64,000 nucleotides of DNA from Streptomyces sp. V3I7 (lineage in GTDB: Bacteria > Actinomycetota > Actinomycetes > Streptomycetales > Streptomycetaceae): the NCBI RefSeq assembly GCF_030817495.1, contig NZ_JAUSZK010000001.1:6038001-6102000 (forward strand), given 5' to 3'. Numbering within the stretch: position 1 is the first letter of the stretch; every line of letters begins with the position of its first letter. The notes under the pieces were generated by a model. That model was not told the DNA's origin and did no database searches. It worked only from the letters and a program-made list of their open reading frames with translations. Shown here one piece after another: positions 8,782 through 16,678 of this stretch. A program made the translations under genes and the position numbers.

Positions 8782-9807
8782 ATGAGTACCTATCGAGTCG
8801 CACAGGTGCCCGCGGCCGGTGCCGCGTTCGAGATCGTCGAGCGCGAGGTGCCGCGGCCGGGCCCCGGCCATGTGCGCATCGCCGTGGAGGCGTGCGGGAT
8901 CTGCCACAGCGACGCCTTCTTCGTGAACGCCGAGGTGCCGGGCATCAGCTTTCCCGAGGTGCCCGGGCACGAGGTCGCCGGGCGCATCGAGGAGCTGGGC
9001 GAGGGCACCGAGGACAAGGGCTGGCAGGTCGGCGACCGGGTGGCGGTGGGCTGGTTCGGCGGCAGCTGCGGGTACTGCCGGCCCTGCCGGGACGGCGACT
9101 TCATCATGTGCGAGCACCTCCAGGTGCCCGGGTGGGCGTACGACGGCGGCTTCGCGCAGAAGATGATCGCGCCGGAGAACGCCCTGGCCCGGATCCCCGA
9201 CGGGCTGGCGGCGACGGAGGCGGGGCCGATGGCCTGCGCGGGCGTGACCACGTTCAACGGGCTGCGCAGCAGCTCCGCCCGGCCGGGCGACCTGGTCGCG
9301 GTGCTCGGCCTCGGCGGTCTGGGGCACCTGGGCGTGAAGTACGCGGTCGCCATGGGCTTCGAGACGGTGGCCATCGCCCGGGGCGCGGACAAGGCGGACT
9401 TCGCCAAGCAGCTCGGCGCCCACCACTACATCGACAGCACGGGCGGCGTCCCCGTCGCGGACGCCCTCCAGGCGCTCGGCGGCGCCGACGTCGTCCTGGC
9501 CACCGCCGGCAACTCGGAGGCCATCTCCTCCACCGTGGACGGCCTGGCGGCACGCGGCGAGCTGGTGGTCATCGGCGCCACGCCCGAGCCGATGGCGATC
9601 AGTCCGCTCCAGCTGATCATGCGCGGCAGGGTCGTCCGCGGCCATGCCTCGGGCACCGCGCAGGAGGTGCAGGACACCATGGAGTTCAGCGCCCTGCACG
9701 GCATCCGTCCGACGATCGAGACGGTGCCCTTGAGCGACGTCGACGAGGCGTACCGCAAGATGATGTCCGGCGCGGCGCGCTTCCGGATGGTCCTTACCAT
9801 GAACTGA
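8782..9807 (+). CDS. Zinc-dependent alcohol dehydrogenase (MDR family)
   Basis: NAD(P)-dependent medium-chain alcohol dehydrogenase, 341 residues. Catalytic zinc ligands fit CGICHSD (Cys41-His42 region), the following PGHE and a later Cys; the structural zinc loop is CGYCRPCRDGDFIMC. The Rossmann glycine motif is VLGLGGLGHLGV. Start ATG 8782 follows GGAGGGACGC; an upstream in-frame start adds only 12 residues without a better site. It resembles AdhP-type enzymes, but the substrate cannot be told. It ends at a strong bidirectional hairpin. Confidence 0.92.
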   Translation: MSTYRVAQVPAAGAAFEIVEREVPRPGPGHVRIAVEACGICHSDAFFVNAEVPGISFPEVPGHEVAGRIEELGEGTEDKGWQVGDRVAVGWFGGSCGYCRPCRDGDFIMCEHLQVPGWAYDGGFAQKMIAPENALARIPDGLAATEAGPMACAGVTTFNGLRSSSARPGDLVAVLGLGGLGHLGVKYAVAMGFETVAIARGADKADFAKQLGAHHYIDSTGGVPVADALQALGGADVVLATAGNSEAISSTVDGLAARGELVVIGATPEPMAISPLQLIMRGRVVRGHASGTAQEVQDTMEFSALHGIRPTIETVPLSDVDEAYRKMMSGAARFRMVLTMN

Positions 9808-9833
9808 GCCGGCGTCCTCACCACGACGCGTGC

Positions 9834-9870
9834 GCAGGGGCCGGAGCTCGCGATGAGCTCCGGCCCCTGC
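9834..9870. terminator. Perfect 16-bp hairpin between convergent genes
   Basis: Positions 9834-9849 and 9855-9870 are exact inverted repeats with a 5-nt loop. They sit between the stop of the alcohol dehydrogenase (9807, plus) and the stop of the FMN reductase (9891, minus), so they can end transcription from both sides. Confidence 0.85.
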
Positions 9871-9890
9871 GGCTGACGCGTACGCCCGGG

Positions 9891-10448
9891 TCAGGCGGCG
9901 GCGCCCACCGTGCCGTGCAGGCGCGCGACGACCTCGGCCAGGTCGGCGGCGACCTCGGCGTCGTCGGCCGGGTGGGTCTCGGCGAAGCGGGTCATCGAGC
10001 CGGGGATGGCCAGCTTGACGTCCTCGAGGACCTTGCCGCCGGCGACGCCGACGGCCTTGCGGACCTCGTCCTGCGCCCACACGCCGCCGAACTGGCCGAA
10101 GGCGGTGCCGACCGCGGCGGCCGGCTTGCCGACCAGGGCGCCGGCGCCGTACGGGCGGGACAGCCAGTCGATGGCGTTCTTCAGCACGGCCGGCATGGTG
10201 CCGTTGTACTCGGGCGAGAAGAACAGGAACGCGTCGGCGGCCTGCGCGGCCTCACGCAGCTTGGCCGCGGCGGCGGGGACGGAGCCCTCGACGTCGATGT
10301 CCTCGTTGTAGAAGGGGATGTCGGCCAGACCCTCGAACACCTCGACCTCCACGCCCTCCGGAGCGAGCTTGACGGCCGCCTCGGCGAGCTGGCGGTTGTG
10401 CGAACCGGCGCGCAGGCTGCCGACGAGCGCGAGGATGCGAACAGACAT
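9891..10448 (-). CDS. NADPH-dependent FMN reductase
   Basis: Flavodoxin-like reductase of 185 residues. The flavin phosphate loop GSLRAGSHNRQLAEA is at residues 10-25, and the FSPEYNGTMPAVLKNAIDWLSR block is diagnostic for the NADPH:FMN/quinone reductase family. GKPAAAVGTAFGQFGG follows. ATG 10448 has GGAG 5 nt upstream. It diverges from a TetR regulator with two palindromes between them, so it is probably that regulator's target. Likely roles are flavin supply or quinone/azo detoxification. Confidence 0.92.
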   Translation of the reverse strand: MSVRILALVGSLRAGSHNRQLAEAAVKLAPEGVEVEVFEGLADIPFYNEDIDVEGSVPAAAAKLREAAQAADAFLFFSPEYNGTMPAVLKNAIDWLSRPYGAGALVGKPAAAVGTAFGQFGGVWAQDEVRKAVGVAGGKVLEDVKLAIPGSMTRFAETHPADDAEVAADLAEVVARLHGTVGAAA

Positions 10449-10485
10449 GGAGACTCCAAAGTGCTGAAACAGTGCTGGCACGATC

Positions 10486-10536
10486 CGGACCGTGGTCCGT
10501 TGAACGTTGTACCAGCGTAACCGGACCGGGGTCCAG
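10486..10536. promoter_or_regulatory. Two matching palindromic operators between FMN reductase and TetR genes
   Basis: CGGACC-2 nt-GGTCCG lies at 10486-10499 and CGGACC-2 nt-GGTCCA at 10522-10535, 36 bp apart in the divergent promoter region. Two near-identical 14-bp palindromes next to a TetR gene are the usual arrangement for autoregulation plus control of the divergent gene. Confidence 0.65.
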
Positions 10537-10565
10537 TTTTGTTCCCGATGCTTTACGCTGACTTC

Positions 10566-11237
10566 ATGTCCAGCGCCCTGCCGCCCTTCCCGACGCCCCA
10601 GGAGCCCGCAGACGCGCCGCCCCTGCTGGAGGTCGGCTCCGGCGAGGACGAGCCGTGCCTGCGCGCCGACGCCGCCCGCAACCGCGCCCGGCTGCTGGAG
10701 GCCGCCGCCCGGCTGGTCAGGGAACAGGGCGCCGCGCACCTCACCATGGACGCGGTGGCCGCCGCGGCCTCGGTCGGCAAGGGCACCCTCTTCCGCCGCT
10801 TCGGCGACCGCACCGGGCTGCTGATGGCCCTGCTGGACCACTCGGAGAAGAAGTTCCAGGCCGCCTTCATGAGCGGCCCGCCCCCGCTCGGCCCGGGAGC
10901 CGATCCGGTGCGGCGGCTGGGCGCGTTCGGTGTCGCGCTGCTGCGCCGCTCGGCGGACGAACTGGAACTGCAACTGGCCGCCGAGCCGGGCCCCGACCGC
11001 CGCTTCTCCACGCCCCCGCGCTGCGTCCAGCACAGCCATGTGGCCATGCTCCTGCGCCAGGCCGCTCCCGACGCGGACACCGAACTCCTCGCCCAGACCC
11101 TGCTCGGCTATCTCAACCCGGTCCTGGTCCACCATCTGACGCGCCAGTCCGGGATGTCGCTGGAGCGGCTGGAGGCCGGCTGGCTGGACCTCGTGGGGCG
11201 GGTGACGCGGTCCGCGCAGCCGCCGGACGGAGAGTGA
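10566..11237 (+). CDS. TetR/AcrR family transcriptional regulator
   Basis: DNA-binding repressor of 223 residues. The N-terminal helix-turn-helix is clear (RNRARLLEAAARLVREQGAA, then TMDAVAAAASVGKGTLFRRF), after a ~40-residue acidic/proline-rich leader; the rest is a variable ligand-binding domain. ATG 10566 is preferred over a TTG nine codons upstream. It diverges from the FMN reductase gene across the palindromes at 10486-10536, which are probably its operators. The inducer is unknown. Confidence 0.9.
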   Translation: MSSALPPFPTPQEPADAPPLLEVGSGEDEPCLRADAARNRARLLEAAARLVREQGAAHLTMDAVAAAASVGKGTLFRRFGDRTGLLMALLDHSEKKFQAAFMSGPPPLGPGADPVRRLGAFGVALLRRSADELELQLAAEPGPDRRFSTPPRCVQHSHVAMLLRQAAPDADTELLAQTLLGYLNPVLVHHLTRQSGMSLERLEAGWLDLVGRVTRSAQPPDGE

Positions 11238-11298
11238 CCCTCTCCGGCGCCCACACCGGCCCGGGTCTCTGCCAAGACGCCGTACGTCGCCGTACGTC

Positions 11299-12177
11299 AT
11301 GGTGCAGACACCGAACCCGCGCTCGGCCGGGGCGCGTTCCGTCCCCACGAGTGCCGATGTGGCGCGGCTGGCCGGTGTCTCGCGGGCGACCGTCTCCTAC
11401 GTCCTCAACAACGCCGGCGCGGTGCGGATCAGCGGGCTCACGCGGCGCCGGGTGCACGACGCCGCGAAGGAACTCGTGTACGTGCCGCACGCCGCCGCCC
11501 GCGTCTGCGCGCCGGGCACAGCCGGATGGTGGTGATGCCCGCCCCGGCGGGACCGGTCGGTCCGCTCCACGGACGGTTCCTCGACGAACTCCAGCGCGCC
11601 CTCGGCCGGCTCGACTACACGGTCGTGCAGTACGGCACCCTCGGCCTGAAGGGCGACGAAGTCGCCCGCGCCTGGGCCGAGTCACGGCCGGTCGCCGTCC
11701 TCGTCCCCGGCGCCGGGCTCGGCCCGGAGGGCGTCGCGCTCCTCAAACGGGCCGGAGCCCGGGCCGTGGTGACGCTCGGCCCCGAGCGGGTCGATGACGC
11801 TCACGCCCTGCTGACCGACCACGGCGGCGTCGGGCGGTGCGCGGCGGCGCATCTCCACGCCCGCGGCAGGCGCCGTATCGGCGTCGTGGTCCCCACGGAG
11901 CCCGGCCTGGACGTCTTCTCCCGGCCCGCCTCGACGGCGTACGCGAGGCGCTGCACGGCACGGACGCAACGGTGACCGGGCTGCCCCTCGGGCCAACTCC
12001 CGTCAGCGGGATGCCAGTTCGGCGGCCGAGTTCTCCTCGTAGGCCACCATCCACATCGAGCTGCCCTCTGGCCGCGCGCTCGCCGAACTCGTCGACCGCG
12101 CCGTGCACCATCCCGGCGCCGAGCCCGAGACCCACACGGTCCTGGCGGTGTCGGTGGTGCAGCGCGACTCCAGTTGA
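11299..12177 (+). pseudogene. Decayed LacI-family regulator
   Basis: The first 70 codons encode an intact LacI headpiece (SADVARLAGVSRATVSYVLN). Near 11501 a one-base loss shifts the frame: the family continues as RLRAGHSRMVVMPAPAGPVG from ~11502 in another frame. A second shift near 11930 moves the reading to RLDGVREALHGTDATVTGLP. A block of roughly 80-100 residues is then missing and the C-terminal end (RALAELVDRAVHHPG ... VLAVSVVQRDSS) follows in another frame, ending at 12177. Two shifts plus a deletion make a functional product unlikely. Confidence 0.85.
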
Positions 12178-12192
12178 CGGCCGACGGGAGGT

Positions 12193-12585
12193 CTACGCGC
12201 TCGGGGTCTCGCCGTCGCCCTGGGACTGCTGGGTGGCGACCGCCTTGCGGACCTCGTCCATGTCCAGCTTCCTGGCCTGGTCGATGACGTCCGTGAGGGC
12301 GGCCTCGGGCAGCGCTCCGGGCTGCGCGTACACGGCGACCTTGTCGCGGACGATCATCAGCGTCGGGATCGACTGGATGCCGAACGCCGCCGCGAGCTCG
12401 GGCTGGGCCTCGGTGTCCACCTTGCCGAAGACGAGGTCCGGGTTCTCCTCGGCAGCCTTCTCGTACACCGGTGCGAACTGCTTGCAGGGCCCGCACCAGT
12501 CCGCCCAGAAGTCGATCAGGAGGAAGTCGGTGTCCTCGACCGTCTGGTCGAAGTTCTCCTTGGTGAGCTCAACGGTGCTGCTCAT
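12193..12585 (-). CDS. trxA: Thioredoxin
   Basis: Cytoplasmic dithiol reductant, 130 residues. The active site WCGPC (Cys31, Cys34) lies in LIDFWADWCGPCK, and the cis-proline loop is SIPTLMIV. A ~20-residue C-terminal tail (KAVATQQSQGDGETPSA) extends past the standard ~108-residue fold. ATG 12585 has a GAGG site 8 nt upstream. A sigma-B-like promoter (12659-12683) precedes it. It diverges from a disulfide-type flavin oxidoreductase, a sensible redox pairing although not a true thioredoxin reductase. Confidence 0.93.
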   Translation of the reverse strand: MSSTVELTKENFDQTVEDTDFLLIDFWADWCGPCKQFAPVYEKAAEENPDLVFGKVDTEAQPELAAAFGIQSIPTLMIVRDKVAVYAQPGALPEAALTDVIDQARKLDMDEVRKAVATQQSQGDGETPSA

Positions 12586-12658
12586 GTGCGATACCTCTTC
12601 CTGGTGTCGGGTGGAGCCCTGTGCACAACAGGGCCGCCCAAGTGCGTATTCCGCGCAA

Positions 12659-12683
12659 GTACCCATGTGGCCACAGCGCACAC
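12659..12683 (-). promoter_or_regulatory. Sigma-B-like promoter for trxA
   Basis: On the minus strand: GTGT, 15-bp spacer, GGGTAC, ending 74 bp before the trxA start. It matches the Streptomyces sigma-B-family pattern GNNT-N14-16-GGGTAC/T. Confidence 0.55.
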
Positions 12684-12702
12684 CACCCGCCAGACTGAGG
12701 CC

Positions 12703-14130
12703 ATGACGGAAACCGATTCGACCGTGTACGACGTCGTGGTGCTCGGTGGCGGTCCCGTGGGGGAGAACGCCGCCGACCGCACCCGGGCCGCCGGGCTGTC
12801 CACCGCCGTCGTGGAGAGCGAACTGGTCGGCGGCGAGTGCTCCTACTGGGCCTGCGTCCCCAGCAAGGCGCTGCTGCGCCCGGCCATCGCCCGCGCCGAC
12901 GCGCGCCGCGTCCCGGGCCTGAGCCAGGCCGTGCAGGGCCCCCTCGACGCCGCCGCGGTCCTCGCCCACCGCGACGAGCTCACCGGCGACTGGAACGACG
13001 ACGGCCAGGCCGAATGGCTGAGCGGCATCGGCGCCGACCTCTATCGCGGTCACGGCCGCCTCGCCGGACCGCGCACGGTCGTCGTGACCCGGCCCGACGG
13101 CGAGACGACTACCCTCACCGCCCGGCAGGCCGTCGTCGTCGCCACCGGCAGCCGCGCGCATCTGCCCGACCTGCCAGGACTGGACGGGGTCAAGCCCTGG
13201 ACCAGCCGGGAGGCCACCAGCGCGCAGGAAGTCCCCGGGCGGCTGATCGTGGTGGGCGGCGGCGTGGTCGCCACCGAGATGGCCACCGCCTGGCAGGCCC
13301 TGGGCTCCCAGGTGACCATGCTGGTCCGCGGCAAGGGCCTGCTGCCCCGCATGGAGCCCTTCGCCGGCGAGCTGGTCGCCGAGTCCCTCACGGAGGCCGG
13401 GGCGGACGTCCGTACCGGTACGACCGTGGAGTCGGTGACCCGCGAGAACGGCACCGTCGTCGTGGTCACCGACCACGGCGAGCGCATCGAGGCCGACGAG
13501 ATCCTGTTCGCCACCGGCCGCGCCCCGCGCACCGACGACCTCGGCCTCGACACCGTCGGCCTGGAACCGGGCACCTGGCTCCCGGTCGACGACAGCATGC
13601 GCGTGACCGGCAGCGACTGGCTGTACGCCGTCGGAGACGTCAACCACCATGCCCTGCTCACTCACATGGGCAAGTACCAGGCCCGTATCGCGGGCGACAC
13701 CATCGCCGCACGCGCCTCCGGCGCCCCGGTCCAGGAGTCACCCTGGGGCCCGCACGCCGCGACCGCCGACCACCACGCCGTCCCCCAGGTCGTCTTCACC
13801 GACCCCGAGGCCGCCGCCGTCGGCCTCTCCCTGGCGGAGGCGGAACGCGCCGGCCACCGCGTCCGCGCCGTCGACATCGGATTCTCGTCGGTCGCCGGCG
13901 CGAACCTCTACGCCGACGGCTACCAGGGCCGCGCCCGCATGGTCGTCGACCTGGACGACGAGACGCTGCTCGGGGTCACCTTCGCCGGGCCCGGCGTGGG
14001 CGAGCTGATCCACTCGGCCACCGTCGCCGTCGCCGGGCAGGTCCCGATCGGCCGGCTGTGGCACGCGGTCCCGTCGTTCCCGACGATCAGCGAGGTGTGG
14101 CTGCGGCTGCTGGAGGCGTACCGCAGCTGA
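12703..14130 (+). CDS. Pyridine nucleotide-disulfide oxidoreductase (class I flavoprotein)
   Basis: FAD/NAD(P) oxidoreductase of the dihydrolipoamide dehydrogenase/mercuric reductase group, 475 residues. The FAD motif GGGPVGENAA is at the N-terminus, the redox pair Cys46-X4-Cys51 is in GGECSYWACVPSK, the NAD(P) motif is VVGGGVVATEMA, the second FAD motif is LYAVGDVN, and the C-terminal HAVPSFPTISE keeps the catalytic His-Glu. It lacks a lipoyl-complex context and an N-terminal heavy-metal domain, so the substrate is unknown. ATG 12703 has only a weak site (TGAGG). Confidence 0.9.
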   Translation: MTETDSTVYDVVVLGGGPVGENAADRTRAAGLSTAVVESELVGGECSYWACVPSKALLRPAIARADARRVPGLSQAVQGPLDAAAVLAHRDELTGDWNDDGQAEWLSGIGADLYRGHGRLAGPRTVVVTRPDGETTTLTARQAVVVATGSRAHLPDLPGLDGVKPWTSREATSAQEVPGRLIVVGGGVVATEMATAWQALGSQVTMLVRGKGLLPRMEPFAGELVAESLTEAGADVRTGTTVESVTRENGTVVVVTDHGERIEADEILFATGRAPRTDDLGLDTVGLEPGTWLPVDDSMRVTGSDWLYAVGDVNHHALLTHMGKYQARIAGDTIAARASGAPVQESPWGPHAATADHHAVPQVVFTDPEAAAVGLSLAEAERAGHRVRAVDIGFSSVAGANLYADGYQGRARMVVDLDDETLLGVTFAGPGVGELIHSATVAVAGQVPIGRLWHAVPSFPTISEVWLRLLEAYRS

Positions 14131-14160
14131 CGCGAAACGCGCCGCCCCGGCGCCGTATTC

Positions 14161-14299
14161 AGCGCTCGGCCCCCGTGCTCGGCCTCCGCGCTCGATCTCA
14201 GCGCTCGATCTCAGCGCTCGACCTCCGCGCTCGGCCTCCGTGCTCGGCCTCCGCGCCCGACCTCAGCGCTCGATCTCCTGCTCGGCCTCAGTGCTCGGC
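14161..14299. repeat. Degenerate 13-bp tandem repeat array
   Basis: About ten tandem copies of a ~13-bp unit close to GCGCTCGATCTCA / GTGCTCGGCCTCC fill the space between two convergent genes and reach the stop codon of the TPR gene (14288-14290). The units differ mainly at three positions and some are 11-15 bp. The array may be a slippage-prone intergenic expansion. Confidence 0.85.
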
Positions 14300-14647
14300 G
14301 AAGTCCCCGGCGAGGGCCGACGCGATCCGCAGATGGGACGCCGCCTCCTCGTGCCGGGCCTGCCGTTCCAGCGTGCGGCCCAGCATGAGGCGGGCGTAGT
14401 GTTCCACCGGGTCGCGCTCCACGATCCGGCGCAACTCCGCCTCGGCGCGCCGCAGTTGGGCCGAGTGGTAGTAGGAGCGCGCCAGCAGCAGACGCGGTCC
14501 GGTCTGCTCCGGCACCTCCTCGACCAGCCCGACCAGCACCCGCGCCGCGCTCGCGTAGTCCTTGGCGTCGAAGAACTGCTGCGCGCGCTCCCAGCGCTCC
14601 GTCGGTGTGCCGTGGTCGTAGTACGTCGTGTCCACTTGAGTCTCCAC
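14288..14647 (-). CDS. Small tetratricopeptide-repeat protein
   Basis: A 119-residue soluble protein built of TPR-like helical pairs (WERAQQFFDAKDYASAARVL, ARSYYHSAQLRRAEAELRRI, RLMLGRTLERQARHEEAASH). It probably acts as a protein-interaction adaptor; no catalytic motif is present. GTG 14647 is chosen because a GGAGG site lies 6 nt before it, while the upstream ATG at 14698 has none. The 3' end runs into the 13-bp repeat array. Confidence 0.8.
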   Translation of the reverse strand: METQVDTTYYDHGTPTERWERAQQFFDAKDYASAARVLVGLVEEVPEQTGPRLLLARSYYHSAQLRRAEAELRRIVERDPVEHYARLMLGRTLERQARHEEAASHLRIASALAGDFAEH

Positions 14648-14847
14648 TGATGACCTCCTTCGAGGTCTGCAACGGAACCCGATGGTTGAATATTCCACTA
14701 CATCGGCCGATCGGGTGCCGGGCCCGCGCCGCGCGAGTGCTTCGCGCCGGGCACCCGTTACCCGGGGCTGCGGCGGCGGAAGGGGACTCCCGTGAGCCGT
14801 GTCCTGCCGTGCCCGGGAACAGTCCGCCGCGCCGTCGTGGAAGCGAC

Positions 14848-16359
14848 GTGACGGCGCCCCGCCGCGCGGGGGAGCGGGTCGCGGACGCGTTCGACGCGCG
14901 GCTGCCCCTCGACAAGGGCGGACAACTGCTGCGCAAGGCCTTCCCCGAGCACTGGTCCTTCCTGCTGGGTGAGCTGGCCCTGTACAGCCTGATCGTCCTG
15001 GTGCTGACGGGCGTGTGGCTGACGCTGTTCTTCGAGCCCGGGATGCAGGAGGTCGCCTACGACGGGCCCTACATGCCGCTGCAAGGGGTGCTCGTCTCGG
15101 AGGCCTTCGACTCCACCCTGAGGATCAGCTTCGACGTGCGCGGCGGGCTGCTGATCCGGCAGATGCACCACTGGGCCGCGCTCGTCTTCCTCGGCGCGAT
15201 CGGGCTGCACCTGCTGCGGATCTTCTTCACGGGCGCCTTCCGCAGGCCGCGCGAGGTCAACTGGGTCATCGGCGTCACGCTCTTCGTCCTCGCCCTGGCC
15301 GAGGGCTTCGCCGGCTACTCGCTCCCGGACGACCTGCTCTCCGGCACCGGGCTGCGCATCGCCCAGGGCATCATGCTGTCCCTCCCGGTGGTGGGGACGT
15401 ACGCCGCCTTCTTCGTGTTCGGCGGCGAGTTCCCCGGCGGCGACATCATCCCGCGGCTGTACAGCCTGCACATCCTGCTGCTCCCCGGGGTGCTGATCGC
15501 TCTTGTCACGGTGCACCTGATCCTCGTCTTCTACCTGAAGCACACTCAATGGCGAGGGCCGGGCCGCGCGCGGACCAACGTGCTCGGCAAGCCGCTCTTC
15601 CCGCAGTTCATGGCGTCGTCCATGGGGCTGTCCTTCACCGTCGCCGGCGTGCTGGCCGTCCTCGGCGGGATCGCGCAGATCAACCCGGTGTGGGTCTTCG
15701 GTCCCTACCGGCCGGACCTGGTGTCGACCGGGTCCCAGCCCGACTGGTACGTCGGCTTCCTGGAGGGCGCGCTGCGGCTCGTACCGCCGTGGGAGACGAA
15801 CCTGTGGGGGCACACCCTCATGTGGAACGTCCTGCTGCCGGCCGTCGTCCTGCCCGGACTGTTCTTCCTCGCGCTGTACATGTATCCCTTCGTCGAACAG
15901 CGGCTGACCGGGGAGGGCGCGCAGGAGCAGCACCTGTGCGACCGGCCCCGCGAGCGGCCCGCGCGCACCGGCCTCGGCGTCGCGGGCCTCACCTTCTACG
16001 CCGTGCTGCTGCTGGCCGGCGCGAACGACATCGCGGCGCTGGCCTTCCGGATCTCGCTCGACACCCTGACCTGGGTGCTGCGGGTCGCCCTGATCGTGGC
16101 CCCGGTCGTCGCCTTCCTGGTCACCCGCGCCGTGTGCCGCGCCCTCATGAACGCGGAGCACGAGCGGCTGACCGAGGGCGAGGAGACCGGCGAGGTACGG
16201 CAGACCGTGGCCGGCGGCTACGAGAGCGGCCACCGTCCGGTCACGTCGTTCCGGCCCGGCGCCCCGCGCGCCCCGCTCAGTCCTCCTGACCGGAGCCCCG
16301 ATCGACGTACTGGAAGACCAGCCCGAAGATCCCCAGGCCCAGAAGACCGGCCCCGATGA
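14848..16359 (+). CDS. Cytochrome b subunit (QcrB-like), stand-alone paralogue
   Basis: Integral-membrane dihaem cytochrome b of the bc1/b6f type, 503 residues with about nine hydrophobic segments. Haem ligands appear as two His pairs 14 apart (HHWAALVFLGAIGLH and LHILLLPGVLIALVTVH). The quinol-site motif is PDWY, the actinobacterial form of PEWY. The GTG start at 14848 has GGAAG upstream. No Rieske (qcrA) or cytochrome c (qcrC) gene is adjacent, so this is an extra copy outside the core qcr operon. Its 3' end overlaps the small oxidase-subunit gene on the other strand by 83 bp. Confidence 0.88.
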   Translation: MTAPRRAGERVADAFDARLPLDKGGQLLRKAFPEHWSFLLGELALYSLIVLVLTGVWLTLFFEPGMQEVAYDGPYMPLQGVLVSEAFDSTLRISFDVRGGLLIRQMHHWAALVFLGAIGLHLLRIFFTGAFRRPREVNWVIGVTLFVLALAEGFAGYSLPDDLLSGTGLRIAQGIMLSLPVVGTYAAFFVFGGEFPGGDIIPRLYSLHILLLPGVLIALVTVHLILVFYLKHTQWRGPGRARTNVLGKPLFPQFMASSMGLSFTVAGVLAVLGGIAQINPVWVFGPYRPDLVSTGSQPDWYVGFLEGALRLVPPWETNLWGHTLMWNVLLPAVVLPGLFFLALYMYPFVEQRLTGEGAQEQHLCDRPRERPARTGLGVAGLTFYAVLLLAGANDIAALAFRISLDTLTWVLRVALIVAPVVAFLVTRAVCRALMNAEHERLTEGEETGEVRQTVAGGYESGHRPVTSFRPGAPRAPLSPPDRSPDRRTGRPARRSPGPEDRPR

Positions 16360-16678
16360 GGAACAGCCACAGCCCGTAGACCACGCCGGTCGCCGTGACG
16401 GCGGAACCGAACGCGGTGATCACCGGCCAGCGGCTGTGCGGCGGGAAGAACTCCAGCGGCCCGGCCGCGTCGGCCACCTCGGCGTCCGTACGGTCCTGCG
16501 GGCGCTGGCCGCGGCGGACGTACTGGGTGGCGCAGAAGAAGGACACCAGCGCGGCCATGCCGAACGCCACGACGAGCGCCGCCGTGCCGGCCGGATCCCC
16601 CGACCACACGCCGTAGAGCGCGCCGCAGCCGCCGAAGAAGACGGCCACACCCCCGAAGAGCAGCGCCTCCGCCTTCAC
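16277..16678 (-). CDS. Small membrane protein, cytochrome c oxidase subunit IV-like (CtaF type)
   Basis: 133 residues with four hydrophobic segments: two at residues ~5-50, a cytoplasmic linker with an [16 protein letters not shown] stretch and [12 protein letters not shown], then two more. The EFFPPHSxWP motif and the coupling to subunit I (GTG start overlapping the ctaD stop by 4 nt) match actinobacterial subunit IV/CtaF. It probably stabilises subunit I. Confidence 0.8.
   Translation of the reverse strand: MKAEALLFGGVAVFFGGCGALYGVWSGDPAGTAALVVAFGMAALVSFFCATQYVRRGQRPQDRTDAEVADAAGPLEFFPPHSRWPVITAFGSAVTATGVVYGLWLFLIGAGLLGLGIFGLVFQYVDRGSGQED

Noticed and set aside
11999..12050. Minus-strand reading VAYEENSAAELASR inside the LacI remnant, looking like an inverted piece of a LacI C-terminal domain
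   Set aside because: Only 14 residues, ended by a stop and with no flanking match; a shadow reading of GC-rich DNA is the simpler explanation.
14161..14299. Tandem repeats considered as a CRISPR array
   Set aside because: Units are 13 bp, contiguous and without unique spacers; no cas genes are present.
14713..14763. GGGTGC and GGGTAA sequences before the cytochrome b and TPR genes as stress promoters
   Set aside because: No GNNT at 14-16 bp on either strand.
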